DNA from: Diadophis punctatus similis | Taxonomy: Eukaryota > Chordata > Lepidosauria > Squamata > Dipsadidae | Length of the DNA: 64,000 nucleotides | Assembly: GCA_023053685.1 (NCBI GenBank) | Contig: JALIGW010000002.1 | Coordinates: 251,919,239 to 251,983,238 of the forward strand | Direction of reading: 5' to 3' | Part shown: positions 20,890-32,439 of the stretch, one piece after another | Position numbering within the stretch: position 1 is the first letter of the stretch | How the letters are laid out: every line of letters starts with the position of its first letter | Position numbers and translations under genes: made by a program | The notes under the pieces: model-generated | The model's input: only the letters and a program-made list of their open reading frames with translations | Database searches by the model: none | Told to the model about the DNA's origin: nothing

Positions 20890-21470
20890 GTGACACCCCT
20901 ACCTGACCCCTGCATGCCTGCCGCTCCACCGCCAGCCAAGCTGGGGAAGGAGCAACGGGCGAGGCAGATGACCACCCAGACAGCAAATGCTGCCCCATGT
21001 GCCTGAGTCGGCTCCCAGCGTTCCTCCTGCGCAGCCCCGCCACAGAAAAGCAGCGGCAGCTGCAGGGGGAAGGGCAAGAGCTCCTGGCCCACTCAGGTGC
21101 ACCTCGCCCTCCTCTCGGACTTCCCTCGTGCACCCAATCTTCTTCTTATCCACCTTTGCCGCCGCTGCTGCTTCCACAAGTACACACGCCCGATTCATTT
21201 CAAAACACAAACAAAAGACAAGGGGCGTGGGCTGCCAAGCCAGCGCTCCCAAAACCTGGGGTGGGCGAGTGGGGAGGCCATCCGGGGTGGTCTCACCTTA
21301 GTGGCCATGGTGGGCTTTGGCGGCGTCTCCCCATCTCGGGAGGGAGCCTGACTAGCGACTCAGCTTTTAGCCTGACTAGCGACTCCGCTTACTGGGGGGA
21401 GGCGGAGCTGGGGGGAGGAGGAAGGAAGTGGCTGCAGCGGCGCTCTGGCTGGGAAGCCTGGTAGCATGTT
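20890..21470 (-). other. GC-rich island with exon-1-like signals
   Basis: On the minus strand a GC-rich leader runs to CCCACCATGGCCACTAAG, which abuts a GTGAGACC donor (ATG at 21308, exon end at 21297). Kozak context, a short ATG exon and a donor together look like a host first exon plus start of intron 1. Only four codons are encoded, so no gene can be named. Confidence 0.35.
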
Positions 21471-21639
21471 TACAAAATGGCAGGTCCAGGAGGACTGGTG
21501 TGCTGCCTCTCTATCGGGCCTTTCTGAGAGAAAGCCAGGGAGCCAAGTCTGTCTTCTGCCCTCATGAAAATCATACCCCACCCCACCCACTCCAGTTAAA
21601 TTCCATCCCAATTTCTGCAAAAAAATGTCAAAAGTCCCT

Positions 21640-21765
21640 CGAGAGTAGGGCGGCATAGAAGAACCAATAATAAATAAAATAAATAAAATAAATAAATAAA
21701 AAATAAATAAAATAAATAAATAAAATAATTAATAAATAAATAAAATAAATAAATAAATAAAAGAT
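21640..21765 (+). repeat. squamate repeat end and (AAAT)n tract
   Basis: 'gagagtagggcggcatagaa' leads into a long (aaat)n/(aaataa)n run at 21665-21762. Same repeat end as the antisense copy at 6946-7110. Confidence 0.7.
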
Positions 21766-22214
21766 GCATGATAAAACAGAAAGTCTGATTAAAGATTTGA
21801 AGAATATGTGCTTTAAAGAAATCTCATTGTTCTTCTAAGTTTTCCTAGTATTACCTGAGGAGGCTTTTCTTGGGAAATTCAGTTAGTCACCTTATACAAG
21901 TAAACTGACCACTTCCATAGCAGAAATCTGAGATTTACCTTATGCAACAAAAGTGGATTCTGAAAAATCAAGGAATATCTGCTACTAATATGTTTTATTA
22001 ATAATACAAAAACACAGAAGATTATACAATGATATATCACTACTTGTAATTTCTTATTCACTTCATATTTCTGTAATCTTAGAAAGCGAAATTCATTTTT
22101 ATTGTTAGAACAGATAAAAAGATCTGTGCTGCTCGTTATCAAAATCTGAGTGGAAGTGAGGATCCCGCTAATCCTGATGCTGGTAGGCAGAGACAGAATT
22201 CTTTTTTTCTTATT

Positions 22215-22262
22215 TTCCTCCCCCAAAATTAAGGTGCGTCTTATACTCAGAAAAATACGGTA
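22215..22262. mobile_element. MITE terminus (ATACGG family)
   Basis: 'aaggtgcgtcttatactcag' then 'aaaaatacggta' matches the right end of the complete element at 58594-59574. The left end is not identified. Confidence 0.5.
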
Positions 22263-24470
22263 ATTTTTTTTACTTTCATTCTGCCATTTCTGAATGCCCT
22301 AAATTTCTAATATCTTTCTCCATTTTGTATCTCCTTTCCAACTTTATTTTAACAAATTCTAGTCTTATCTCTACACTTTCATCCATTGGTTAATAACATT
22401 CTAGAATCTCCACAACAACAAAAATCCCATTTGTCAATTATATAATCTTATACAGAGACCTTTAAAAATAATAATTATACAAATCTTGTAACATTCCAAC
22501 AGTATCAATAATTATCTGAATCCTTTCCAACATTAAATCAAATTTATGAATTATACAAATCTTATATAGAAACATGTCTTACAGAGTATGGTGATAATTA
22601 TTCAAATTTTATATCCTTTCAACAATTAACCTAGTGTAATTTAATTCATTTCTCTGATCTTTGTTCATCAAAACTTAATTCAAACCAACATGTAAATTAT
22701 ATAATCTTATATAAAGACATTTAAAAATAATAATTATACAAATTTTATAATATTTCAATATCATCTATAATTATCTGACTCTTTTCCAACATTAAATCAA
22801 ATTTGTAACATACAAATCTCATATAAAAACTAATCTTATAAAAAGCATCAAAATTTAATTCAAACCAACATATAACTTATAAAAAGCCTCTTAATGAGAT
22901 AATTATGTTAAATTGTACATCTTATACACAACTAATATTATTAACTTGATTAGATATAACATAATAATTCTAAAGAAAAAATCTTATAACACTCAGCCAT
23001 CAATCATCCATGCTCTTTTGGTCTCTCACAAATTCCACTTATAAATTTTCCCTTTCCAACCCCTTCTCTTAACTTTTTATTTTTCTTTCTTCTGTTTTTA
23101 TACCAATAATTTCATTTTTCCAAATTCCTTTCCTTCCTTTTATATATGTTATTTTCATAAATCAGCTCTCAATTCCTCCTAGTCTCTTCTCCCTATTATC
23201 CCTCTTATTTTTAAATTGTTTTCTCTGATACCAATACTCCCCTCTTGCTCTTTTCACGTCACTGTAAATCCCAGTGGAATCATCCTTCTGTTTATTAATT
23301 TTGATTCTCTTTTCATTTTTCACATCACTATAAATCCCAATGTAGTCATCAATCTCTTTTGTCTTTTCTGTTCTCTTTTCATCTGTAGAGTCTCCTTGGT
23401 TTTCATTTTCTTCATTTTCATTTCCCATCATTGTATATTCTAAATACTTTTTATAGTCCAACTTCATTTCTACTTCCTTTTCACCTCTGGTTTCTAAAAG
23501 ACAGTTTTTTATATCTTCATAAAAGTTTTTAAACATCTCAATCAATTCTTCATAGATACACGCCTCCATGTTGTCAAATTCACAGTTCACAAAGTAAGCT
23601 TAAGTCATATAATCCCTTTGTATTTCCATCCAATCCAATCCAAAATTCTCTATCTTCTTTCACCAAAACATTACACCATCAAGCAAAACAGCAAATCACA
23701 CACTGCTTTAAAGTTCTTTCAGGCTTCTAGTTATCTCACGAGCAAGGTCACTCAGCTGTCAGGAAATCCAAAACTTTCCACAATCTGTTGCAATATTTTC
23801 TTTTAACCAGCAGATGGCGTTGTCGCTTCCCAAAACAGCTCTTCTTTTTTAATAAGAAACTCCATATTTTAAATCCACTTGTTACTTATAAAATATTTTC
23901 TTCAAATTCTTATTCTTTTTCAGTCTCTTTAATTCCCACCAATTATAAAAATATCTTCAAGTTTGGGCTTTTAGACTTGTTCCTTTAAATCTCTCTATGG
24001 TATTTCCAATTGCTAGATAGCCGCTCACTCCATTTAGAAGCCTCTTTTAGTTCCTTTTAAGTTTTAAGTTTTCTTCTTTATCGTTAAATCGGCCAAACAC
24101 TCACCCAGCTCAGTTCTTCTTCACCTCTCTCCAGCACAAATGCTTAGATCTTGTCACCCAGGCAATCCACCATCTCTCCATTCAATCAATCCAATCGTGG
24201 CCGTCCCAGCTATGGTGACAGAGTCATTCTGTCAGCTATTGGCCGAGAGGCTGGTGCTGGCTCTCTGGGGGGTTTGCAAGCCCCCCCAGACCTCCGACTG
24301 ATGCCTCTCTTCTCCACTGCCCCTCCAGGGCAGATCTGAACTGGTTCCGGTTCGGTTCCAGGTCTCCTAATAGCTGAGGTTCGGTGTTCCCTGCGGAGCG
24401 TGGGAGACGCCCATTTCGCTGGGACGTTGGCTACACTCATCTTCCAGACACACAAGGAATTTGTCAGAAG
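22263..24470. other. AT-rich repeat-like stretch, weak ORF
   Basis: The first 900 bp are AT-rich, with runs of 'cttatataaa/aataattatac' type. Similar wording recurs at about 51615-52250, so this is probably an untranslated region of a retroelement. A 142-codon minus-strand frame (23162-23590) is highly charged, with an internal repeat (GIYSDVK twice), and has no domain I recognise. The GC-richer part from 24110 may be the element's promoter end. Confidence 0.35.
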
Positions 24471-24715
24471 CAGAATCCAGGCTGCTGAGCACCACCTGTG
24501 CTTCTTTCGCCTCCTGCTTCTTCTTGGTCGCTTGACACCTTTATTCTATATAGCAGGGACCTCAAACTGTTTAAATGGGGCCAATTCACAGTCCCTCACT
24601 GTTGGGGGGCCGGACCAACTGGGTGGACATGGCTAGGTCATGTAACTAGGTGGGGTTAATGGTAAATTTAACAGTCCATTAAACAATGCACACATTTAAA
24701 CTTTGTTAACCTCAG

Positions 24716-24950
24716 GAGCCGAGGTGGCGCAATGGTTAAATGTAGCTACTGCAGGCTACTCCAGCTGACTGCTAGTTCAGCAGTTCAAATCTCACCAGGC
24801 TCAAGGTTGACTCAGCCTTCCATCCTTCTGAGGTCGGTAAAATGAGGACCCCAGATTGTTGGGGGCAATATGCTGAACTCTGTAAACCGCTTAGAGAGGG
24901 CTGTAAAGCACTATGAAGCGGTATATAAGTCTAAGTGCTATTGCTATTGT
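24716..24950 (+). mobile_element. tRNA-derived SINE
   Basis: Full-length: gagccgaggtggcgcaatgg start, cagttcaaatctcaccagg box B, then the SINE core, and a 'ctattgctattg' tail. Inserted in the element at 24553-25999. Confidence 0.88.
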
Positions 24951-25576
24951 TTTGCTCCTGTAGGTGTTTTATTTGCATGTTGCTCTTTTGGTTGCTTTTT
25001 CTTTTTACAAGATCATTTTTTCAATTGTTTAGGATCTTTTAAATTATAATTGTAAACTACCCAAATTGCTTTTCAGAGTGAGATGTGTGGCATACAAATT
25101 TAATAAATAAACAGATATTTGATATTACAGTATTGGTATCTTTTAATACTTGTGCTAGTTGTTTCTATGCAACAAGCTACAATATAGGCAATATTGTTCA
25201 GTTGTTTTTTCTTTTTAGATGCTCTTTTTTCAGTTTTTCTTGTTCTTTACTTAGAGGTCTTTTTTTCTTTCTGAGGAAAAGGCAGAGAAGACTGGTGCCT
25301 GGTGTGGGAATGGAAATGATTCAATAACTATTCTGGTTTCCTTACTACAGACACCTTTTGGTTTGCAATACAATTATTATAGAATTATACAATTATTTAT
25401 ATTTATATATTTATATTATATATTTAATATGTTTATATAATATTTGACATTCAGGAAACTCAGTTTTGCAGCAGTTCTTAGTCCCCAGGAGCTTAAGAAA
25501 TCTCTCTCTCTCTCTTCGCTCTCTCTTTATCTATCTTCTGGAGGCGGGGAGGTGAAAAACAGGCAGTTTTCACCTG

Positions 25577-25825
25577 TTTTTTGGCCTCCTGGGACATCTG
25601 TGCGCCCCATTTTTCACCTCTCCCACCACCACCAGTATTCTGCAGGCAAAAATGGCCTGTTTTCGCCTGAATTTTGGCCTCGTGGGTCTGTGTGCCCCAC
25701 GTTTCACCTCCCCGGCCTCCAGCAGCATTCTGCAGGCCAAAAACGGGTTGGTTTTTTTGGCCTCCTGGGGCATGTGTGCCCCATTTTTCACCTCCACCGC
25801 CTCCAGCAGTATTCTGCAGGCCAAA
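25577..25825 (+). repeat. three imperfect tandem repeats of about 80-95 bp
   Basis: Each unit runs from 'ttttggcctcctggg' through 'gtgccccatttttcacctcc' to 'agtattctgcaggccaaaa'. The units begin near 25577, 25671 and 25753. Confidence 0.7.
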
Positions 25826-25999
25826 ATTGTTGGTCTTACCTTTCAGTTCCAGCCCATGGGGCTTGCGAAGGTAAATCCTGTGCTCGGCCAAAGGGTGGGC
25901 AGGGCAATGTGGGCGGGGCAGCCTCGTGCTTCTGCGTAGGCCAGATTAATGGCTTCAGCGGGCCACATGTGGCCTGCAGGCCGTAGTTTGAGGACCCAC

Positions 26000-27180
26000 G
26001 ATATATGGAAAAAAATCAACATGGCAAACATGCTTTCTCTCACCCAGCAAAGCAATTTCCCTCAACTCCGTAAAAATGAACTACTGAACTGGGCCAGAGA
26101 AAGGAAGCTCAGATCAGATTAGAGGCCTGCAGGCTAAAACATATGAAGAACGGTTGCAAGAATTGGGCATGGCTAGTCTAGTGAATAGACAGACTAGCAG
26201 TGACATGATAGCAGTCTTCCAATATTTGAGGGACTGTCACAGAGAGGAGGGGAGCAACCTGTTTTCCATAGCACCCAAAGGCCAGACAAAGAACAATGGA
26301 TGGAAACTGATCAGGGAAAGATTCAAAGTAGAAACAAGGAGAAATTTTCTACAGAGAAAAAATCAACCAATGGAACAGTTTGCCTTCAGAAGTTGTAGTT
26401 GCTTCATCACGGGAGGCTTTCAAGAAGAGACTCGATTGCCACTTGTCAGAAATGGTATAGGGCAGTGGTGGCGAACCTTTTTCGGCTCGCGTGCCAAAAG
26501 GGGGGGGCGCGCTCGCATGCCCACACCCATTCCCTCCCCCCCCACGCATGCGCACAACACCCCCCCATGCTGCCCCCTGCGCATGCGCACACCCCCCCAC
26601 CCTCGCACAAAGGCTTACCGGAGCCTGGAACGACGAAACCGGCAAACCGGAAGTGCGAAAAAACGCACTTCCGGTTTGCCGGTATGCTGTTTTTTGCACT
26701 CCGGAGGGTTCAGGGAAGCTCCCTGAAGCTCCAGAATGCAAAAAACTACAAAACAGACAAACCGGAAGTGCGGAAAAGTGCACTTCCGGTTTGTCCGTTT
26801 TGTAGTTTTTTGCATTCCGGAGCTTCAGGGAGCTTCCCTGAACCCTCCGGAGTGCAAAAAACAGCACACCGGCAAACCGGAAGTGCGTTTTTTCCCACTT
26901 CCGGTTTGCCGGTGGGAACCCTCGCGTGCCGGCTTCTATGGCTCCGCGTGCCACCTCTGGCACGCGTGCCATAGGTTCACCACCACGGGTATAGGGTCTG
27001 CTGCATGAGTCCGTCCCGTCTTGCCCCCCTCCCTGCCCCACGGATAACAATGCTGAGCCAGCCCTCGAACAAATCCAGTTTGACACCTCTGGTATAGGAT
27101 CTGCTGCTTGAATAGGGGGTTGGACTAGATGGCATACAAAGTCCCTTCCATCTCATCATCTCATATCCCTAATGTTTGAT
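26000..27180 (+). mobile_element. CR1 3' end, unit C copy, split by a MITE
   Basis: Sequence equals the unit-A CR1 end (2255-2735), including the ORF2 C-terminal motifs and the doubled 'tatagg.tctgctgc', plus a cleaner tail ('gggggttggactagatggc'). A hAT MITE at 26463-26988 is inserted immediately after the ORF2 stop. Confidence 0.8.
26463..26988. mobile_element. hAT-type MITE with 276-bp palindrome
   Basis: Starts CAGTGGTGGCGAACC and ends GGTTCACCACCACGG. Perfect 8-bp duplication GTATAGGG at 26455-26462 and 26989-26996. 26638-26913 is a near-perfect palindrome centred at 26775.5, itself made of repeated 'ccggaagtgcg' hairpins. Confidence 0.93.
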
Positions 27181-27378
27181 ACTAAGACAAGTTTCACTAA
27201 CGAGAACCATGCAAGTAATTAAATGTTTCATTGCTCAGCTGGGTTTCCAATGAGATACAACCAACAAAAATCAAGATTCCTCTACACATATGAAATGTTG
27301 CCTCATGTGAAATTTCTTGTGTGTGATAAGGAAAGAACTTTGTGTGAAACACTGTCTGCAATCTAGCTATTTGAATGG

Positions 27379-29307
27379 TTACTCCCCTATGTGTAACCTT
27401 ACATGATTTAAAAGGCTAGTCCTGTAACGGAAATCTTTCCCACAATCCGGACATTCATATGGTTTCTCTCCTGTGTGAGTCCTCCAGTGTATCACCAAAC
27501 TGGAATTCCAACTAAAACTTTTCCCACATTCAAGACACTCATATGGTTTCTCTCCTGTGTGAGTCCTCTGGTGTTTCACCAAGTAGGAATTGTTACAGAA
27601 ACTTTTCTCACAATCTGGACACTGATATGGTTTGTCTCCTGTGTGAGTTTTCTGGTGTATCACCAGATAGAAATTCTGACTGAAACTTTTCCCACAATCT
27701 GGACACTGATATGGTTTTTCTCCTGTGTGAGATTTCTGGTGTATCAACAGGTGGGAATTCTGATTGAAACGTTTCCCACAATACAGACATTCGTATGGTT
27801 TCTCTCCCGTGTGAGTTCTCTGGTGTCTCAACAGTTTAGAATTCCAAGTGAAACTTTTCCCACATTCAAGACACTCATATGGTTTCTCTCCTGTGTGAGT
27901 CCTCTGGTGTTCCACCAGGTAGGAACTCTTACTAAAACTTTTCCCACAATCTGAACACTCATATGGTTTCTCTCCCATGTGAGTCCTCTGGTGTATCACC
28001 ATGTTAAAATTCTGACTAAAACTTTTCCCACAATCTGGACACTTATATGGTTTCTCTCCTGTGTGAGTCCTGTAATGTCGCAAAAGGAAGGCATTTTGAA
28101 TGAAACGTTTCCCACACTGCAGACACTCATACAGTTTTTCACCTGTGTGAATCCTTTGGTGTATCAACAGATGAGAATTAGAGTTGAAACCTTTTCCACA
28201 ATCTGAACACTCATACGGTTTCTCTCCCGTGTGAATCCTCTGGTGTTTCACCAGGTCAGAATTACAACTGAAACCTTTCCCACAATTTGAACACTCATAT
28301 GATTTCTCTCCCGTGTGAATCCTCTGGTGTTTCACCATGTCACATTTCCAAGAGAAATCTTTCCCACACTCTGGACACTCATACAGTTTCTCTCCGGTGT
28401 GAATTCTCTGGTGTTTCACCAGGTAGGAATTCTGACTGAAACTTTTCCCACAATCTGGACACTTATATGGTTTCTCCCCAGTGTGTGTCCTCTGGTGTTT
28501 TACCAGGTAGGAATTCTGAGTGAATCTTTTCCCACAATGACATTTATATGGTTTATCTCCTGTGTGAGTCCTCTGATGTTTCACCAGGTCAGAATTGCAA
28601 CTGAAACCTTTCCCACAATCTGAGCACTCATACGGTTTCTCTTGCATGTGAGTCCTCTGGTGCAACACCATGTCAAAACTCTGACTGAAACTTTTCCCAC
28701 AATCTGGACACTTATATGGTTTCTCTCCGGTGTGAGTTCTGTGATGTCGCAAAAGGAGAGAATTTTGAATGAAACTTTTTCCACACTGCACACACTCATA
28801 TGGTTTTTCACCTGTGTGAATCCTTTGGTGTATCACCAGATGAGAATTAGACTTGAAACCTTTTCCACAATCTGAACACTCATATGGTTTCTCTCCCATG
28901 TGAATCCTCTGGTGTTTCACCAGGTCAGATTTCCAAGAGAAATCTTTCCCACAATCAGGACACTCATATGGTTTCTCTCCTGTGTGAGTCCTCTGATGTT
29001 TCACCAGGAGAGAATTCCAACTGAAACCTTTCCCACAAAATAGACACTGATATGGTTTCCCTTGCATGTGAGTCCTCTGGTGTATCACCAGGTCAGAATT
29101 CAAAGTGAAACTTTTCACACAATCAGGACATTCAAAAAGGTTCTCCCCAGAGTGACTCTTCTTGTGTCTCACGAGGTTGTTTTGCATGCTAATTTTTTTG
29201 CCACATTGGGCAAAATGGGAGCACTGGTAGAGCTGCTCCTCCTGCATCGGTTGTTCCATGAGTAATGGGAGTCCTATTCTGAGTAAAGCTTTTCGGTCTC
29301 TAAGCAT
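27379..29307 (-). CDS. C2H2 zinc-finger protein ZNF-C (22 fingers)
   Basis: 642 residues; 26 leader residues ([16 protein letters not shown] then [10 protein letters not shown]) and 22 C2H2 fingers with TGEKP-type linkers. Predicted role: nuclear DNA binding. Finger 1 is degenerate (four residues between the cysteines, hydrophobic position changed), and finger 9 has the one-residue cysteine spacing also found six times in ZNF-A. The other fingers have intact ligands. The frame ends LHIGE like ZNF-A, with the terminal finger lost by the same two stops, so A and C are the closest pair. The leader continues four codons past the position where ZNF-A has a stop. No KRAB or SCAN exon. First exon at 30859-30922. 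Confidence 0.82.
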   Translation of the reverse strand: MLRDRKALLRIGLPLLMEQPMQEEQLYQCSHFAQCGKKISMQNNLVRHKKSHSGENLFECPDCVKSFTLNSDLVIHQRTHMQGKPYQCLFCGKGFSWNSLLVKHQRTHTGEKPYECPDCGKDFSWKSDLVKHQRIHMGEKPYECSDCGKGFKSNSHLVIHQRIHTGEKPYECVQCGKSFIQNSLLLRHHRTHTGEKPYKCPDCGKSFSQSFDMVLHQRTHMQEKPYECSDCGKGFSCNSDLVKHQRTHTGDKPYKCHCGKRFTQNSYLVKHQRTHTGEKPYKCPDCGKSFSQNSYLVKHQRIHTGEKLYECPECGKDFSWKCDMVKHQRIHTGEKSYECSNCGKGFSCNSDLVKHQRIHTGEKPYECSDCGKGFNSNSHLLIHQRIHTGEKLYECLQCGKRFIQNAFLLRHYRTHTGEKPYKCPDCGKSFSQNFNMVIHQRTHMGEKPYECSDCGKSFSKSSYLVEHQRTHTGEKPYECLECGKSFTWNSKLLRHQRTHTGEKPYECLYCGKRFNQNSHLLIHQKSHTGEKPYQCPDCGKSFSQNFYLVIHQKTHTGDKPYQCPDCEKSFCNNSYLVKHQRTHTGEKPYECLECGKSFSWNSSLVIHWRTHTGEKPYECPDCGKDFRYRTSLLNHVRLHIGE

Positions 29308-29808
29308 TTGTTAGGGTTTTCACGGGATGGAGCCTTCTGTGCATAAATTACCTGTGATCTGCTATCTGTGTTTTTCCCAAAATAGGCAGTCTGTGGGGGT
29401 TTTCCAACACTGATATTCTTGGATTCATGAGGGGGAGAAAAATACTTCTGATCCCTTATCTGGTGGTGCTTTGATTCAAGACACTCTTTCCTTCCTCAAT
29501 GGCTTTCATTAATGCCTTTGGCTGTCCAAGGGATCTTTTCTATTTCTCACACTTTCTTAATTCAGTAATTATATCTTTTTACCTTTTCATGCAATATTTT
29601 CTTCAGTTCCACATAATCTATTTTTTTCCACCTGAAAATTCTGTTCCTGTTATTCTCTCTTTTGTCTCCCTCCATCTGCTGAGGAAAGAGAAGAGTTTTA
29701 GCACTTTCTGAAGAAGTGGAAAAGATTTTGATTGATGGTTTGTTTTGCATTCTAATGCTGCTTCTCATTCTCTGTTGTCCAGATGGCTCCCCTTGACATC
29801 CACTTTGT
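29308..29808 (-). pseudogene. 5' part of ZNF-C finger exon
   Basis: Acceptor ATAG at 29809-29812, exon start ACAAAGTGGATG. The spliced frame from exon 1 continues DKVDVKGSHLDNRE and stops. In another frame a 68-codon run (29562-29768) encodes the spacer (IDYVELKKILHEKVKRYNY), predicted coiled-coil-like from its charge pattern. Neither frame joins the fingers. Confidence 0.55.
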
Positions 29809-29938
29809 CTATAAGATTCATATTAATGGATTAGTTTCATTATTGTTTATAAAATGGCTGCAGAATCTGGGGAAAAAGCAAAAAAAAAATCCATATATTA
29901 CTATGAAAAAGTAAAGATATTACTATGAAAAAGCAAAG

Positions 29939-30151
29939 GAGCCAGGTGGTGCAGTGATTAAAGTGCAGCACTGCAGTTCAGCTGTTCAAATCTCACCGGC
30001 TCAAGGTTGACTCAGCCTTCTATCCTTCTGAGGTCGGTAAAATGAAGACCCAGATTGTTGGGGGCAATATGCTGAACTCTTAGTAAACTGCTTAGAGAGG
30101 GCTGTAAAGCACTATGAAGCAGTATATCAGTCTAAGTGCTATTGCTATTGC
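29939..30151 (+). mobile_element. tRNA-derived SINE in ZNF-C intron
   Basis: Starts gagccaggtggtgcagtgat, has ctgttcaaatctcaccgg, ends 'gctattgctattgct'. Unit A is uninterrupted at the same place (near 5200-5204), so insertion followed the duplication. Confidence 0.9.
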
Positions 30152-30858
30152 TAAGATATCAAAATGCTTGTTTAACCTCTAACATTCATTATGATTTATT
30201 AAGCACATAGACATGTAGCTAAATCCAATTTCAAATATCCACTCATGTTTCAAACCATGAAATTCTCTGGTTTGCTTGGGTAGATCACAAATTATTATCA
30301 CTGCAAAGTGTTATAAAAATACCTGAAAATACTGAGATTTATACAGATACACTTATATGCATACATAAATACACACCTATAAATTTATCTATGTACAAAA
30401 ACTATTTGTATTTCAGTCTTCAAAATGTTTCAGAAAGGGATTCACTCAATTTGTTTGATCTACTTTAAGAAAGGTGGGGACACAAATAGATGAGATGGTG
30501 CCCAAATCCTAGGCAAGATTTAAAATATCTGTTTTGCCCATGAAAGTCCTCGCTTGCCAGGAAAGCAATATGTCAATAACATCACAAGGAATGAAGTGTT
30601 ACGCGAAGACCGAGGGGGAGAGAAATATGAAAAGAAGACTTTTTAAATCTCCCAAATCTCCCATTGGTAAAATCACATGCAGCAATTTTAAATCATGCAG
30701 CAAAAGGATAACAACATTTGGGGAGAGAAAGAACATGCAGCAGCAGCAGCAGCAGCCAACATCTCTCAGCCTCGTTGTTTCCTCTGGTTCCAGGCTGTGG
30801 AAGAAAACAAAGCGCCCCACTTGCTCCCGGCTTCTCCTTCGACCTGCCCTCCACTCAC

Positions 30859-30922
30859 CTCTCAGGAGCCGCTTCAACGCTTGAAATGGCACAAGAGGCT
30901 CCGCCGACGCCATCATCCTCAT
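30859..30922 (-). CDS. ZNF-C first coding exon
   Basis: 64 nt with ATG at 30922 and a second ATG at 30913. Encodes MASAEPLVPFQALKRLLR after a three-residue extension, then a GTGAGTG donor in phase 1. Same exon as in A and B. Confidence 0.6.
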
Positions 30923-31093
30923 GTCGGTGAGTCGGAAGAGGAAGTTCCTCTCAAAAAAAAATCCTCTCTAGCAATCCAATCCTCTATCGTTTCAACTCGT
31001 TCCATCTCCGCCTCTACCTCCCCAGTAGAGTAGCAATGCCACTACCGTACTGTATTCACTGCTTTCTAGTCTCCAGTGTTTCTTCTTTCTATA

Positions 31094-31107
31094 GCGCCGT
31101 CTAGTGA
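31094..31107 (-). promoter_or_regulatory. CTCF-like motif upstream of ZNF-C exon 1
   Basis: Sense strand TCACTAGACGGCGC then TATAG, 12 of 14 to the CTCF core; one CpG-type change relative to A and B. Confidence 0.45.
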
Positions 31108-31410
31108 CGTAAGGCTGAAAAACACCCTCGTTCTATTTCTATTCTGAAGCGTTTGCAAGATGTTTTCATTGATTCCGTGGTTCCTTCTGTGCCATCAAGT
31201 CTTATTCGACTCCCACCGAGCACAGGAATAGTTTTCGTCCGTGACAACCTATCCTAAACCTTTTCTTTCATGGCTCCCAAGAATGCACTCATTGTCCCGC
31301 TTGCTGAAAGTAAACCAAAGGAAACAGTCCTAGTGGGGAAATAAAGGGCAAACAGCCAAGGAGAAAGAGCATCTGCTTCAGTAAATGATTGAAACTGTAA
31401 GAGTGAAGCT

Positions 31411-31560
31411 TAACAGATTAACAGAGTTGGAAGGGACCTTGCAGGTCATCTAGTCCAACCCCCTGCCCAAGCAGGATACCCTACATCTGCCTCTACCTAG
31501 GACTGAACTCACAGCCTCCTGATTGTGAGGCAAGAGCTCCCCCTCTAGGCCACAGCAGCT
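31411..31560 (-). mobile_element. CR1-tailed tRNA-like SINE
   Basis: On the minus strand: a head with 'tggcctagagggggagctc' (box-A-like) and 'gtgagttcagtcctagg' (box-B-like), then a CR1-type 3' end ('gggttggactagatgacc'). The site is empty in unit A at about 6914-6918. It looks like a short SINE that uses CR1 machinery. Confidence 0.7.
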
Positions 31561-31651
31561 GACCGTACTTAAGTTCACAGGTTTAGCCCAGTGCTGTGCT
31601 CATGTGACTGTGACTTGCAGCTTCTTGCCAGCACCCCCTTGTCAAAAGCTA

Positions 31652-31787
31652 CCCGTGTTTCCCCGAAAATAAGACCCGGTCTTATATTTTTTTGAACCCT
31701 GAAATAAGCGCTTGGCCTTATTGTCATGCACTCAAAAGCCCGATTGGGCTTATTATCAGGGGATGTCTTATTTTGAGGGAAACAGGG
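31652..31787. mobile_element. TA-target MITE (136 bp)
   Basis: Starts CCCGTGTTTCCCCGAAAATA and ends with the imperfect complement GAGGGAAACAGGG. TA on both sides (31650-31651, 31788-31789); unit A has a single TA at 7176-7177. Confidence 0.88.
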
Positions 31788-31799
31788 TAGGTAGCAAGG

Positions 31800-32011
31800 T
31801 CAGAAACAGGATCATAAATGTGTACTGGTGGCGGCACCCAAATTAGTGGACCTCCTTTTTCTGGACCTTCACAACCACGGGAAGGGCTGAAGTGCGGTCA
31901 CTGAAGAAGTGCCATGATGGCCACAAATCTATGGACCAGGTGTATATCTGCTTTTACAGTGCCATAGTAATTTTGAAGGCTCAGGGAACAAATGGTAAGG
32001 ACTGCCTACAC
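31800..32011 (+). pseudogene. decayed copy of unrecognised ORF, unit C
   Basis: Matches 7190-7396 of unit A and, in antisense, the open frame 40969-41349. Frames are broken. Confidence 0.5.
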
Positions 32012-32144
32012 CAGTGTTTCCCAACCTTGGCAACTTGAAGATGTCTGGACTTCAACTCCCAGAATTGCTGGGAGCTTTGCTGGCTGGGGAATTCTGGGAG
32101 TTGAAGTCCAGACATCTTCAAGTTGCCAAGGTTGGGAAACACTG
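32012..32144. mobile_element. palindromic hAT MITE (133 bp)
   Basis: Starts CAGTGTTTCCCAACCTTGGC; nearly the whole element is one hairpin around 'gctgggagctttgctggc'. Perfect 8-bp duplication GCCTACAC at 32004-32011 and 32145-32152. The empty site in unit A is gcctatac at 7389-7396. Confidence 0.95.
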
Positions 32145-32439
32145 GCCTACACAACTGAACCTTATAAAGGATTCTCTCCTACCAATCTGTATGGTTATAT
32201 GATAATCTTCTGCTACCATTTCTATATAATAAAACTAAATTTCTAATATCCTCAGTGTTATTTTTTATATAATCACAGATGAACCTGTCTAATATAGTGG
32301 TGGGGCTCCCATAGGAAAATAACGTGTTTGTTAGCTAAACATGGAAGTAAAAGAAAGTAAAATCCCAGAAGAGAGCAATGACAGATCAGTCCCATAATGT
32401 TGGCAAGAAAACAACATGTCCGTAAAATCCCAAGGAATC

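Larger units (their letters stand above)
24553..25999. mobile_element. large hAT-type MITE-like element
   Basis: Starts CAGGGACCTCAAACT; the right end reads GTAGTTTGAGGACCC. The flanking 'ctatatag' and 'gatatatg' could be a decayed 8-bp duplication, and unit A reads 'tttattatatatagaaac' at this point without the element. It contains a SINE and a triplicated block. Confidence 0.55.

Noticed and set aside
23162..23590. 142-codon charged frame as a host gene
   Set aside because: It is in AT-rich repeat-like sequence, has no domain and contains an internal repeat. Kept only as part of the region description.
26349..27086. 245-codon minus-strand frame across the palindromic MITE
   Set aside because: It crosses the MITE/CR1 boundaries and mirrors the plus-strand frame at 26399-26974. 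It is a product of the palindrome.
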